Assembly (NCBI RefSeq): GCF_963576545.1
Contig: NC_083656.1
Location: 1,353,640-1,417,639, forward strand
Direction: 5' to 3'
Source of the DNA: Limanda limanda
Lineage: Eukaryota > Chordata > Actinopteri > Pleuronectiformes > Pleuronectidae
DNA length: 64,000 nucleotides
Shown here: positions 51,889-63,354 of the stretch, piece by piece
Layout: each line of letters opens with the position of its first letter
Numbering within the stretch: position 1 is the first letter of the stretch
The notes under the pieces: model-generated
The model's database searches: none
Told to the model about the DNA's origin: nothing
Seen by the model: the letters and a program-made list of their open reading frames with translations, nothing else
Program-made: the position numbers and the translations under genes

Positions 51889-52486
51889 TCAGATGATGCC
51901 GTACTTGGCCAGCTCGTTCAGCTCCAGGTGATTGAAGGCCTCCCAGGGGCAGATGACGGTGATGTCTGCAACAGAACACGCAGATGTGAGCTCGTTGAGG
52001 TGAAATCACATCAGAAAACAACATGAGATGCTTTTTATTATCTGAAGAGAACTCACCTGTGCCTAAGCCCTCCATTCCAGGGATGTCGTCACCAAAGCTG
52101 GAAAGAAAAAAGTATTACACACTCGAATTTGCTGTTATTTACGGAAGCGTATTGCAATCACTTGAAAAAATAAAAAAAGCTCTGGGTAAAAAAAAAAATA
52201 AAGTTCGAAAAACCGGATTTTTCCTGTTTTTTGAACTTTTTTTTTTTTTTTAGCCAGAGCTTTTTTTATTTTTTCAAGTGAATGCAATACGCATCCGTAG
52301 TTATTCATGGCCGTCAAAAGAAAAGGTATTCCATGCATACCCCTGGATGCCCTTCTTTGGAGGCTTGCTCTTGAACTGACGAGTCTGCCTCTGCTTGAAC
52401 TTGGGGGGGCCCTTGCGTGGAGTGGCCGGGCCTCCGCTGACTCGGGTGGCCGACTTGATTTCAGCTTTGGGCGCCTCGAGATTCAT
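51889..52486 (-). CDS. pde6g: retinal rod PDE6 gamma subunit, copy B
   Basis: Exons are 52341..52486, 52057..52097 and 51889..51965, with the same lengths as copy A (146, 41 and 77 nt; 87 residues). The first two exons encode the same protein sequence as copy A. The last exon ends [13 protein letters not shown], so His is replaced by Asn and Gln by Lys in the inhibitory tail. The reading frame, splice sites, non-coding first exon (from 55,561 upward) and promoter motifs are intact. A 160-bp foldback element sits in intron 1, 41 bp from the exon 1 donor. A 2-kb foldback element lies in the 5' UTR intron. The gene looks functional, but expression cannot be judged. Confidence 0.94.
52140..52299. 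mobile_element. short foldback MITE in pde6g copy B intron 1, 6-bp TSD
   Basis: A 160-bp element with about 46-bp terminal inverted repeats beginning TACGGAAGCGTATTGCA. It is flanked by GTTATT on both sides (52,134-52,139 and 52,300-52,305). Unit A has a single GTTATT and no insert at the matching place, so this is a clean filled/empty pair. The whole element can fold into one hairpin. Confidence 0.92.
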
Positions 52487-52597
52487 TGTGAGCTGTTAGG
52501 GTTCCTGTGTGCAGGAGGTCGGCTTCACTGCGTGAGGATCTCTTCATTTAGAGAACATGAAAGAAAAGAACAATGTGTCAAGAAATGGAAGTAAAGG

Positions 52598-54630
52598 TAC
52601 GGAAGCGTATTGTACGGAAGCGTATTGCATTCACTTGAAAAAATAAAAAAAGCTCTGGGTAACTGTTTTTTGAACTTTTTTTTTTTTTTTCCTGTTTTTC
52701 CGAGATAAAAATCCTGTTTTTCAAACTTTTTTTTTTCCTGTTTTTCTGAGATAAAATCCTGTTTTTCAAACTTTTTTTTTTCCTGTTTTTCCAAGATAAA
52801 AATCCTGTTTTTCGCTCAAATTTTTTTCCATGCTTTTATTTTGAAAGTGACGTATAGCGTCCATAGACGTAGCGTCAAATAAACCTGAAAACATCAGTCG
52901 AAAGTCTCAACCATCTTTCGGGGGATATGCTACATATAGGTAGAGGATAGTTTTTATTTTTGTCCCGTTAGTGGCTTTATTATAGAAGATTGATGTGTAG
53001 TTCCTGTTATAAGCAGGTTGGTAGTTGGGACTCTTGTTTTGAAAGGGGTTCTAACGGAAAAGGGTTCTATCGATAGAGAAAAGTGTGAAGGAAAATAAAC
53101 GAGTGTGATGTCCCGATTCAATAACCATCTCTCGGATCCTCTTAAGGCTGAGGCCTCCTGACAGTATAATAGAACAAACCGCTCGGCTACATTAGTCTGT
53201 TGCAGGTTCAGGCTGATGCAGCAGCAACCATTCTCCATGCGTGTGAGAGCTTCAAGCAGGATTAAGGGAACGCCTTTTCCGGAGAAAACTTAACTCAGAA
53301 AAACAGGTTTTTTATCTCGTAAAAACAGAAAATAAAAAAGTTCGAAAAACAGGATTTTATCTCGGAAAAAAAGGGAAAAAAAAGTTCGAAAAACAGGATT
53401 TATCTCGGAAAAACAGGGAAAAAAAAAAAGTTCAAAAAACAGGAAAAATCCTGTTTTTCGAACTTTTTTTTTTTTTTTTTTACCCAGAGCTTTTTTTCTT
53501 TTTTCAAGTGAATGCAATACGCTTCCGTAGTATTGCATTCACTTGAAAAAGCTCTGGGTAAAAAAAAAAAAAAGTTCGAAAAACAGGATTTTTCCTGTTT
53601 TTTGAACTTTTTTTTTTTCCCTGTTTTTCCGAGATAAAATCCTGTTTTTCGAACTTTTTTATTTTCTGTTTCTACGAGATAAAAATCCTGTTTTTCTGAG
53701 TTAAGTTTTCTCCGGAAAAGGCGTTCCCTTAATCCTGCCTGAAGCTCTCACACGCATGGAGAATGGTTGCTGCTGCATCAGCCTGAACCTGCAACAGACT
53801 AATGTAGCCGAGCGGTTTGTTCTATTATACTGTCAGGAGGCCTCAGCCTTAAGAGGATCCGAGAGATGGTTATTGAATCGGGACATCACACTCGTTTATT
53901 TTCCTTCACACTTTTCTCTATCGATAGAACCCTTTTCCGTTAGAACCCCTTTCAAAACAAGAGTCCCAACCACCAACCTGCTTATAACAGGAACTACACA
54001 TCAATCTTCTATAATAAAGCCACTAACGGGACAAAAATAAAAACTATCCTCTACCTATATGTAGCATATCCCCCGAAAGATGGTTGAGACTTTCGACTGA
54101 TGTTTTCAGGTTTATTTGACGCTACATCTATGGACGCTATACGTCACTTTCAAAATAAAAGCATGGAAACAAATTTGAGCGAAAAACAGGATTTTTATCT
54201 TGGGAAAACAGAAAAAAAAAAGTTCGAAAAACAGGATTTTATCTCAGAAAAACAGGAAAAAAAAAAGTTCGAAAAACAGGATTTTATCTCAGAAAAACAG
54301 GAAAAAAAAAAGTTCGAAAAACAGGAAAAAAAAAAGTTCGAAAAACAGGATTTTATCTCGGAAAAACAGGAAAAAAAAAAAACAGGAAAAATACTGTTTT
54401 TCAAACTTTTTTTTTTTTTTTTACCCAGAGCTTTTACCCAGGATTTTTATCTCGGAAAAACAGGAAAAAAAAAAGTTTGAAAAACAGGATTTTATCTCGG
54501 AAAAACAGGAAAACAAAAAGTTCAAAAAACAGGAAAAATCCTGTTTTTCGAACTTTTTATTTTTTTTACCCAGAGCTTTTTTTATTTTTTCAGGTGAATG
54601 CAATACGCTTCCGTACAATACGCTTCCGTA
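52598..54630. mobile_element. 2.03-kb foldback (near-palindromic) element, 6-bp TSD, in pde6g copy B
   Basis: The ends are TACGGAAGCGTATTG (tandemly doubled at both ends), the same terminal sequence as the 160-bp element. It is flanked by TAAAGG at 52,592-52,597 and 54,631-54,636. Unit A has one TAAAGG and no insert. Two arms of about 0.93-1.1 kb are inverted repeats of each other around 53,529. Each contains A-rich subrepeats (AAAACAGGATTTTATCTCGG type) and about 480 bp of unique sequence (52,810-53,280 mirrored at 53,700-54,170). A 94-codon ORF appears once per arm on opposite strands. It has no recognisable transposase. Confidence 0.9.
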
Positions 54631-55560
54631 TAAAGGACCATTTCCAACTATTTATTCTCTGTGAATCCTGTTTGTGTGCAGCAACATTTTATCTGACCTC
54701 TGCCTGACATTAGGCTTCAATCCTCTCACTGATCTGATAAACACCTGCAGGGATTTACGCTCATATTTCCCGCTTATTGAATGTCTGAGATGGGGCGTAC
54801 CTTTCAGCGTGTTCTGGGAGGATGACCCAATTTCCCATAATCCCTGGCTCAAGTTAGGACAGACCTGAACACCATCACAACTTATTAAAGTAACTGTACA
54901 TTGTCTTAAATATGAATGTAAGTGCAAACATATCTAGAAATTAACATTTTGGCTACTTTGGAAGAATTACAAACCCTTTTAACAGGAGGAAATTTCACAT
55001 CTTCATTTTAACTATTAGCAGACATGATGCTGCAATTTGAAATATATTAAAAGCTGAAAAAGAATCTATATTTAAAAAAAAGGTTGAGTCCGTGATTATC
55101 AGTCAGCACAAACAAGCTCTTTACCAGGAGATGCAATAAAACAAAATCTGTTCTTGTTCTTTCCTCTGATTGTTCCTGGTTTCAAACTATTTTACTCAGA
55201 CATGTTTCTGACTTTTGTTTCACAGAAAAACATAATTTCTCAAAGTCAGAGGTTTTATTTTAATGGCAGTTCAGAAACTTGAAGGTAAACTAACATAAAA
55301 GAGTTACAACAATCCTCCACTGATGATTAATCAAACATTCAAAAATGGTTCTAAGGCTTTATCGTCCTTTTTAAATACATTTTTCTTGAACCTTCATTCG
55401 ATCAAAATAATCTCAAGAGATTTTTAAATTTCTTTTTCAACATATTTTTCACAACATTATTTTTCTCATATGGCTCCTGAGTGTTTACGGTGGTTACCAC
55501 CACTACCACATAAATCCAAACATCTCGGTAACATCACTGTCAGTCGTCATGGTTACTCAC

Positions 55561-55631
55561 CGGCTGCTGGGTGGAGGACAGCCACTGGAGTGGGTGTGAG
55601 CAGATGAGTGGAGGTCTACACTAGGCTCGCT
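55561..55631 (-). other. pde6g: non-coding first exon of pde6g copy B
   Basis: Same donor and sequence as copy A. The upper end is estimated from the TATA box. The intron to the coding exon (52,505-55,560) contains the 2-kb palindrome. Confidence 0.55.
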
Positions 55632-55659
55632 GTGAGGGCCGGCCGGGCTCCGGGCCCCT

Positions 55660-55687
55660 CTTATATTCTGAGCCCTGCTGAGGATTA
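55660..55687 (-). promoter_or_regulatory. pde6g copy B core promoter: TATA box plus CRX/NRL-type site
   Basis: The same TAATCCTCAGCA (55,676-55,687) and ATATAAG (55,660-55,666) as in copy A, with unchanged spacing. The surrounding 200 bp is nearly identical between copies. Confidence 0.7.
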
Positions 55688-56540
55688 CGTGCACGCCGCC
55701 TCCCGGCTGCTCACATGTTCCAAACAAACAAACGTCACTATTGTACAATGATGTGATCGTCACACATTAATTTACAGGATCGTTCCAGATGTATGGAGTC
55801 AATCTACAGGTTGATAGTTTGCTGTGGATTCTAAGTAAAGTGATTTTAAATGTGTATCAATACAAATAATTTACATGAAATGACTCTGTGTATTTGTGAT
55901 GAAACTAAGGATTTAAACTGTTCATTCTGTTCACTGTGTTTAGGATAAAACCCTGAGCGATGTTAAATCAGATCTCGAAATGAGATAAAACGACCTGGGA
56001 TCTGTAGATATAGATTATAGATGCAGCTGCAGCTTCCTGAGAGGACGACTCGCTTCCTCTTCATTATGCAACCATCTCAACATCTGCTTCAGACCAAACC
56101 CTCAAGTCCTCCAGCCTGCAAACGTCTTAATAAATCATCTCTCCATCAAGACTCATCAAGGGATCTTCACAAGAAAGCATTAGATAATTAATTTAAAATA
56201 AAACAAGGCATTGTTAAATCTAAATAATGGATCATTACACTTGATCTGCAAGTGCATTGAAGGGACATGATTTAATTTTGCAATTCCTAAAGTTCGAGGA
56301 CTGTAGCAAAAACTGAGATATTCTTTGTTTGGGTCAAAATCCTTTAAAAAGCTCCAGAATCTCGACATCCTCCACAATATGTCATCACATCTTCTTTACT
56401 TGTAAATATATTTATATATACAGTCTATGGTAAATATCAGCTGATGTCAACACGTCAACATCAACTTTAACTTGTAATAAACAACATATTACGAGATTTA
56501 AATGTTTATATTGGTATTCTTTAAAGGGCAAATCCACCTC

Positions 56541-57968
56541 GACAGAGTTTCTACTGCTGCATTCAAGAGATTTTTCTTAACGCTTTAAAATCAAACTGCA
56601 TTAAAAACTTTATTAGTTTTTCTCTTCGTTACTTCACTGTTTGAGATTCTCGGCGCTGAAAGAAGCAAGACATTCATCTGCTGTTTCTTTATAAACAATA
56701 ACATACCATTAGATCAATAATCAGTTGAATAGTTGTTTATTATAAACAGAAAAATACTGATTATCTTCACTGGGGGGGTGTGTGTGATCAGATGCTGGGA
56801 GGTTATTAAGACACGTTAATATCGAGAGACGACACGTTGGCACTAATCTTGTGTTTTCCATCACGTCACAGTGGCTGGGCACACGGTTCTGAACATGATC
56901 CGTGTGTAATCCTCTGTATAACCCAGATCAAAAGAATAACTGTGGCTGCCCATCGTCTCCGGTGTAATCAGGACTTACACAGAACCACTGGTACCAGACG
57001 AGTGCTGAGTCAGGGAGAGATCAGGGTCACGAGCAGAGAGGCCAACCCTTAGCCGACTGAAAGACGTCATTCTCACTCCACTGAACTTTTCAGGCATGAT
57101 TCACCAGCTTGTTCTGTGTGGTCAGCAGGAAGAGTTCTTTAAATCCCATTTACATCAAATGGAATTCATTGTTTTATAAGTTCCAAAAGGAGAAATTAAC
57201 ATTTAGAGAGTCAGCTGCCGGAGAACAATTCAGAAGCAGCTGGTTGAATCCACATGATGATGAAATAAGATTAAGATAATGTCAAAATATTTTCATTTAA
57301 CGAGAGCAGGTAGTGTTATGTGGATCTAGCTCCCTCTAGTGGACTGTTCTTGTGTAGAAGTGACAACAAGGAAAACACCTTTTATAAATAACTTTTAATT
57401 AAAAAAATCCTAAAATAAACTTCACACACATAATTTAAATTAAATAAAGCTAATGATCTATATACATAAGATGCATATAAATATACTTTTAACACTTCAG
57501 TTCAAACATCAAAAAACTGATAAATAAATCATGTGTTTCACGACCAAAGGAACATGACAGTGAATTATTCAGATTCATGAATCAGAGACACTTATGGAAA
57601 TGAACAGGATTTTCTTATGAGGCTCTTATAGAGAACACACACTCCACCAATCAGTCACTTTCACTAACGAGAATGACTCTGACATTTAAAGAATCAGGTC
57701 AAATTCCATCTTAAAGTTTCAGTTTATCGTCATTATTCAAATCAGCAATAATAAATAAAGTTTAAATGAAGCTTTCAGTTGATTTGTGCAGGAAACAAAA
57801 CATCATTACATTTTGTGGCAGCTTCCGGTGTTTCACACAATAAACAGAAGCCGTCAGTGTAACATACGTGATAAGTTGATATGTTATGATCCAAACTGTA
57901 ACATGTGGAGGTAAAATAAGAGACTGGGGTGTAAAGTATGAAGTGTCTGTCAACACCAATTCAAAACA
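56541..57968. other. no gene seen; likely includes oxld1 3' UTR
   Basis: AT-rich sequence between the pde6g duplication and the oxld1 stop. The part next to oxld1 may be its 3' UTR, but no clear AATAAA was found on the minus strand. One G run at 56,771-56,777. Confidence 0.5.
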
Positions 57969-59732
57969 TCACGTCTTCTTCAGGAGTCTAACCTCCATCT
58001 TCAAGTAGGTTTTAAGGTTCTCGTCCAGGACGTTCTCCTCGATGGCGGCGAGCGCCTGGTCGCCTCCGTCGTGGTAGAACGCCAGCAGCTGCTCGGCGTG
58101 CTCGATCCACACGCAGTTATGACAGCCGCTCATGCAGCAGTGTGTGGGAGGGGGGGGCGGGCCCTGGTCAGGAGTCCAAGCGGAGGGACTGTGGCTGGGT
58201 CCTGGTTCGGAGGAGCACTCGAGGGGGTCAGGAAGTGCGGGAGGAGGTGGAGGAGGAGAAGAAGGAGGTGGAGAAGGAGGAGAAGAAGGAGGAGGAGAAG
58301 AAGGAGGTGGAGGAGGAGGAGGAGAAGGAGGTGGAGGTCCAGCAGAGAGGCAGCGAACCGTCCTGCTCCAGGTCTGCTGAGGCTGAAGACAGCAGGGAGG
58401 CCTCATGGAGAGGAGGCCCAGCTGAGAGACACAGGGACAGGATGGTTAATATTTACATGTATTTACTTCTGCCCCCTGTTTGAATGCTTCTTTTAATTAT
58501 GGAAACTAGAGGACAGAAAACTGAGAACTTCATATTTCTGTCCACTCCACCACGAAGCTCGAATCGAATGTGTTTCTACGCGTGGGATCTGAGAGGAGGA
58601 GCTACAGAGACGTGAAGAAGAGCAGGTTGATGGATGGGACAGTTCTGAGGTTTGACCTTCATCACTGGGAAGGAATCTCTCTGAGCTCAGTGAGATTACA
58701 CAGGGTTCCTACAGGTTTTAACAAGATAAATTTAAGACTTTTTAAGACCTTTTTAAGACCACTTTGAATAGAGTTTAAGACCTATTTCACGACCATACTG
58801 GCAAAAAGTATGAAGGAAAATTACTATGAAAGAAGAAAGAAGTCACAGAATGACTTACAAAGTAAATTTATACCCATTCAATATAAGAACAATAACAATA
58901 CACAAGTCAAACAAGCTTTAAACATGCTTTAAACATGCATTAAACATGCTGAAATAAATTGAAATAAAAGGATGTTCCATAAAACATGTCCAGAGAAGGA
59001 AATTAAACATCCCATCGAACACTACAAAACCTCTAACTTCTCAGCTCTGGCCGAATCAAATTAAAGACCTTTTTAAGACTTTTTAAGGCCTAAAATTTCG
59101 ATTATTAAATTTAAGACCTTTTAAGACTTTTTAAGACCCCGCGGGAACCCTGTTACAGATCTGTACAATCTTTAATAACACAACAGAAATGTCTGTATAG
59201 ATTCAGTTATTCAGGTCATTGTACATTAGAGGAAGATCTTGTCTCTATAACACTGAATTTTGGCCAAATATTGTTATCTGTCTTATCTAGAGATCATCCA
59301 TCTATCTGACTGATTCGCTTTAAACAAATACAGGACAAGAAAAGCTTTTCAGAAATATAAGGGTTAAGTCATAATCAGTACAAATGTTTATTCATAATAC
59401 ATAAGGACATAATAAACTGCAGCGAGTCACCTGGAACCAGACACACTGATTAAACTTCTTCTTCTGTAAAAGCGGAAGAAACAACTCGACGTGTTTCCGG
59501 TTCTTTTACCGACAGAATGAAATAAACACAAAGTTACAGCTCAAAGTCAAAGTGTCACATGACAAACTGGCTGGGGAGCATGTAAGCTAGTTAGCTAGTT
59601 AGCTCAGTGTTAGCTTAGTTAGCTCAGTGTTAGCTTAGTTAGCTCAGTGTTACCTTAGTTAGCTCAGTGTTAGCTTAGTTAGCTTAGTTAGCTCACCTTC
59701 TGAACCGACACCGTCCTCACCGTGTTCAGCAT
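57969..59732 (-). CDS. oxld1: oxidoreductase-like domain-containing protein 1
   Basis: Exons are 59697..59732 ([12 protein letters not shown]) and 57969..58421, 489 nt in all (162 residues plus stop). The C-terminal half has the oxidoreductase-like N-terminal domain signature [19 protein letters not shown]. It ends ...[12 protein letters not shown], as in vertebrate OXLD1. The N-terminus is basic/hydroxylated and arginine-bearing, consistent with a mitochondrial presequence. Molecular function is not established. A long Pro/Ser spacer encoded by a GGAGGA-type microsatellite (58,220-58,345) separates the two. Position next to pde6g on the same strand matches the human order. The intron at 58,422-59,696 contains a 452-bp MITE. 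Confidence 0.93.
58701..59152. mobile_element. MITE in oxld1 intron, 5-bp TSD
   Basis: A 452-bp element with ends CAGGGTTCC...GGAACCCTG and TTAAGAC-rich subterminal repeats on both sides, flanked by TTACA (58,696-58,700 and 59,153-59,157). No ORF. It belongs to a fish repeat type with CAGGGTTCCC ends. Superfamily is uncertain. Confidence 0.75.
59584..59694. repeat. short TTAGCTCAGTG tandem repeat beside oxld1 exon 1
   Basis: About five copies of a 20-bp unit TTAGCTCAGTGTTAGCTTAG, ending at the exon 1 donor (59,696). Confidence 0.85.
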
Positions 59733-61858
59733 CGCCACCGGAAACAGGAAGTCAGGTTATATATCTGTGTCATTCACATGTTATATGATATTAAACATCT
59801 CCAGATGTTAGCGCCCCAGCTGGAAGCTAACAATACGTCATCTCCACATTCCCTTGAACTATGACCTCTGTGAGAGTCATCAACAGAGGAGCTGATTGGC
59901 CGCTCGGAAAGTAAGCGACCAATCACATGTCGCCCTTCCAACGTTTAAACCAATAGGAAGCGAAGAACGGGTTGTGGGCGTTTCATGAGAGTCTGGTTGT
60001 ATTTACGACGTTTGTCCAGCAGGGGTCAATGTTTCACCTGAATTGGCAGCAGAAGAAAGAAACCTTTATTTTTAAAATAAACTGAAATTAAATGTTTTAT
60101 ATATAGTTAAATAATCATACATATAATATATAGGGTCTATTGTATTACATCTAGTTAATTGTAATTTGTATGTTACAACAAAACATGTATACCTGTGTTT
60201 ATATGAGATAATATATCAATATAAATCTTTTAATAAATAATGTGTTGTAGACAGAGAAAGTTACAGTAACTCATGTTTATTTTGTATAATTTGCTACATA
60301 TAAATATGATATAATGTATATTTTTGTTATTGTTTGTTACCTGAATATGAGATGAGCTAAGACTTTGAATCTGAAGCCGACTTCACAGAATCTCAACCTG
60401 ACCTAAGCCCCTTCCTCTCCTGGACTGAGGTGATGTCACCGTGCTGCTCCTCCTCCCACATGATGCCACCTCCTCCCTGATCCTGGTGTTTGTGTTCAGT
60501 GGAAGATGAGGGAGACAGTGAGCGTGACTCTGACGTCCCCACAGACCTCAGTGTTTGTTCTCCTCCTCCATGGAGACGTGGCCGTGGAAACACCGCAGCT
60601 GCTCGGCCTGGCAGCCGACAGCAGGTGTGTGTGGTGGCGAGTGTTATCTCACCGCAGGCCGCAGAGACCCACAGCGGTTTAAAGGCTGCTGATTTTATTG
60701 TGAAAGACGCAGAGTAAATGGTCTGAGACGAAAATACTGTGGCTGTTTACACAGGAAGTAGAATTAACTCATGAGTCTGAACAACCTCAGTGATTCAGTG
60801 TGAGTTTTATGATCCTGGTTTTATTATTAAATTCATCATAAGAGAGGAGGTTTGTGTGATCAGAGGGTGAGGTGGACGATTTATGATGGATGGATGTCAG
60901 GTATGTGAACATGGAGTAGGCTGGGATCTCTGTCCCCCCCCCCTACCCTCCACCCACATCCCTGCTGCTGGATTACATTTCTCTCAACACCCTTTCCCTT
61001 TAAGATCCTGGGGGGCCCCTGCTTTACCTCCGGCAGGCATTTCCTGAGGGGCCCTTTACTTGCAGATTGGGGGGGGGGTGAAGTCAGATTAAAGCAAGCA
61101 CGTGATAAATACTTGAAAAAAAGAAGCTCAGGGGAACGAGACTATTTCTGATGGAGTTGGAAACATTTCACATGACCCGGTGGTTCTCAGAGTGAAGTCT
61201 GGGGACTCGCTGGGTCCCTCAGGGAACTTCTGGAGGTCTCGTGACGATGAGTCCAATGTCCCAACACTGTTTAATTCCAAGAGCACCAAAGTAATGCTTC
61301 ATGGATAAGGATGGAAATATTCCTACCAGGCGGAACAGCTCTGCATGTGACGTCAGAAGCTTCAGACAGAGAGAATCTTCAAAAACTTTGACTTTGCAGA
61401 TGAATTCTCTTGATCTGGAAACTTTCACCCGACTCAACAAGCTCCAGCTCCATGTGGCTGCAGGCGACCTGCAGGAGCTGAGGAGATTAGCTTCCTCTCT
61501 GGTAATCCTGCTGAAACCCAGCGTGCACAAAAGGCCTGGCAGCTCTCCCAACAACCTGTTGCACATTCTTCAACACTGCATTGTCCCACTGTGAACCGAG
61601 GAACTTTTAACTAAAGGAATTCAACCCAAACAAAGATAATAAGGTAGAAGAATCCTAGAAATGCATGGACATAAAATAACAGAGGAATTTTATGACCTCA
61701 AATCAGACAATAAACTTGTCTCATAACTAAACATCTTGTCTTCATTGTGACGGTCTGGGGTGAGAAGGTAGCAGGGAGGTGTTCTGGGGCTCAGGTGTCC
61801 GTCCTCCAGGTTCTGCAGCCTGACTCACAGCGCCGGCTTTGTCCCGAGCGCACAAAGA
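59733..61858. other. upstream flank of oxld1, no gene seen
   Basis: A GC-richer first 250 bp is probably the oxld1 promoter. The rest is AT-rich or low-complexity. Short ORFs at 60,490-60,717 and 61,219-61,594 have no family resemblance and overlap on both strands. Confidence 0.5.
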
Positions 61859-61863
61859 GCGCA

Positions 61864-62152
61864 CTGTTCCCTCCCTGTTCCCTCCCTGTTCCCTCCCTGT
61901 TCCCTCCCTGTTCCCTCCCTGTTCCCTCACTGTTCCCTCACTGTTCCCTCCCTGTTCCCTCCCTGTTCCCTCCCTGTTCCCTCCTTGTTCCCTCACTGTT
62001 CCCTCACTGTTCCCTCACTGTTCCCTCCCTGTTCCCTCACTGTTCCCTCACTGTTCCCTCACTGTTCCCTCCCTGTTCCCTCCCTGTTCCCTCACTGTTC
62101 CCTCACTGTTCCCTCACTGTTCCCTCACTGTTCCCTCCCTGTTCCCTCACTC
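61864..62152. repeat. 11-bp minisatellite TGTTCCCTCCC
   Basis: About 26 copies of CTGTTCCCTCC/CTGTTCCCTCA. The ORFs across it are artefacts of the stop-free unit. Confidence 0.95.
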
Positions 62153-62968
62153 GCTGCCCTGAGACGACAGGTCAACAGCTCCGATGGCGACTTGTCAGAA
62201 TTGGCAGAGACATGTTTGTGTACATGTCAGGAGGCTGCAACCGGAGAGAGGACGGAGTTACCACATGAAAGTCAAATTGGAATTTGCTTCGTATCATTTT
62301 ACCTGTGTTTGATTATCGTGTGGACAAACGTCACAACTCCTAAAACACGATGATGATGCAGATATTGCATCATCGTAGTTTCACACATTATGAATCAGTA
62401 TCAAAGACATGGCTCTGAAAACATGTGAATGTTGAATCAGTTATAAAAAGATCATTTAAACCAAATTCATGTTTTTTATTTGCTTATAGTTTAGATTTAT
62501 ACCCTTACAGTCTTGGTGTTGGATCATTCTCATGAGTTCATTGAGTTTCATTAGAATACAAAGGATTTTCCCTTAGGACAAGACAAACAAAGGAGTCATC
62601 AGACCAAGAGTTTAAATAAGTACACACAGGAAAAGTACTCAAACTGTTGAGTACTTTTCAACTGTGACGGTAAAGATCCGGTTCCTGGAGGACGTCCAGA
62701 GGCTTAAGAGAAAAATGACAAATATGTTTGTGTAGGTTTGACGACTGATGAGAAGAACGCTTTTGGCAGTTCAGCATATTTGCATATGAACGTTCAACAT
62801 GCAGACGTCCCCCCCCCTTCTCTAACTCGCTCAGCAAAGTGAACTAATAGATGTCTTGCGTCTCCGTTGACATTATTGATATTGTTTTAAAATTTTCAGA
62901 CAGATTTTCCTGATATTATCAAATGAAACAACATCCAAAGGGAAATGAATGATTGATTTGAATCTTTG

Positions 62969-63354
62969 TCGGAGGTGGAGGAAGAACTCAAGTAAAAGTA
63001 AGAGTACTGGATCAACTTTTCCACTGAATATACTTAAAGTATTAAAAGTAAAAGTACTTGCAGAGTACCGGTCGACTACATCATCACTGCTGAGGTTCTG
63101 TTGCTGCAGGAGGCGGAGTCTAATATTACCCGTCCGCTCTGATTGGACCAATTCTCTCGTTATGAATTACTTTTAAGAATATAAAACACATTTTTAACAT
63201 ATCACACAATGCACTGTAAACATTTGTAGAAAGTCCAGATATATTTGTTGGTATATGTTGTGAAAAGTACCTGAAAATAACTGTACTGAGGTTAGTTAGA
63301 GTACTCAAGTACAGTAACTAGTATTAAATGTACTTTGGTTCATTGCACCGCTGA
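62969..63354. mobile_element. degenerate AAGTACTT-type MITE
   Basis: CGGAGGTGGAGGAAGAACTCAAGTAAAAG at one end and CATTGCACCGCTG at the other, with AAGTACT-rich ends resembling the CAGCGGTGG MITE type of fish. No clear target duplication. The remaining flanks (62,153-62,968 and 63,355-64,000) show only a G run at 63,731-63,744. Confidence 0.5.

Larger units (their letters stand above)
50781..56540. repeat. tandem duplication unit B (contains pde6g copy B)
   Basis: Direct repeat of unit A, starting GAGAGGACATCTCCTCAG and ending TAAAGGGCAAATCCACCTCG. It is longer because of a 160-bp and a 2,033-bp foldback insertion and about 145 bp of extra sequence near 55,120-55,260. A GA microsatellite is longer here (51,537-51,608) than in unit A (47,161-47,218). 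Confidence 0.93.

Noticed and set aside
52954..54040. Two identical 94-codon ORFs on opposite strands (52,954-53,238 and 53,756-54,040)
   Set aside because: They are the two arms of one inverted repeat. No homology, no splice context or start context, so treated as part of the foldback element rather than as genes.
54100..54664. Lys/Asn/Gln-rich ORFs repeating QEKKKFEKQDF
   Set aside because: Translation of the A-rich subrepeats inside the foldback element.
61219..61594. Overlapping ORFs of 115 and 97 codons on opposite strands
   Set aside because: No recognisable domain, no splice-site support, and the region contains repeat-like sequence (GGTTCTCAGAGTGAAGTCTGG).
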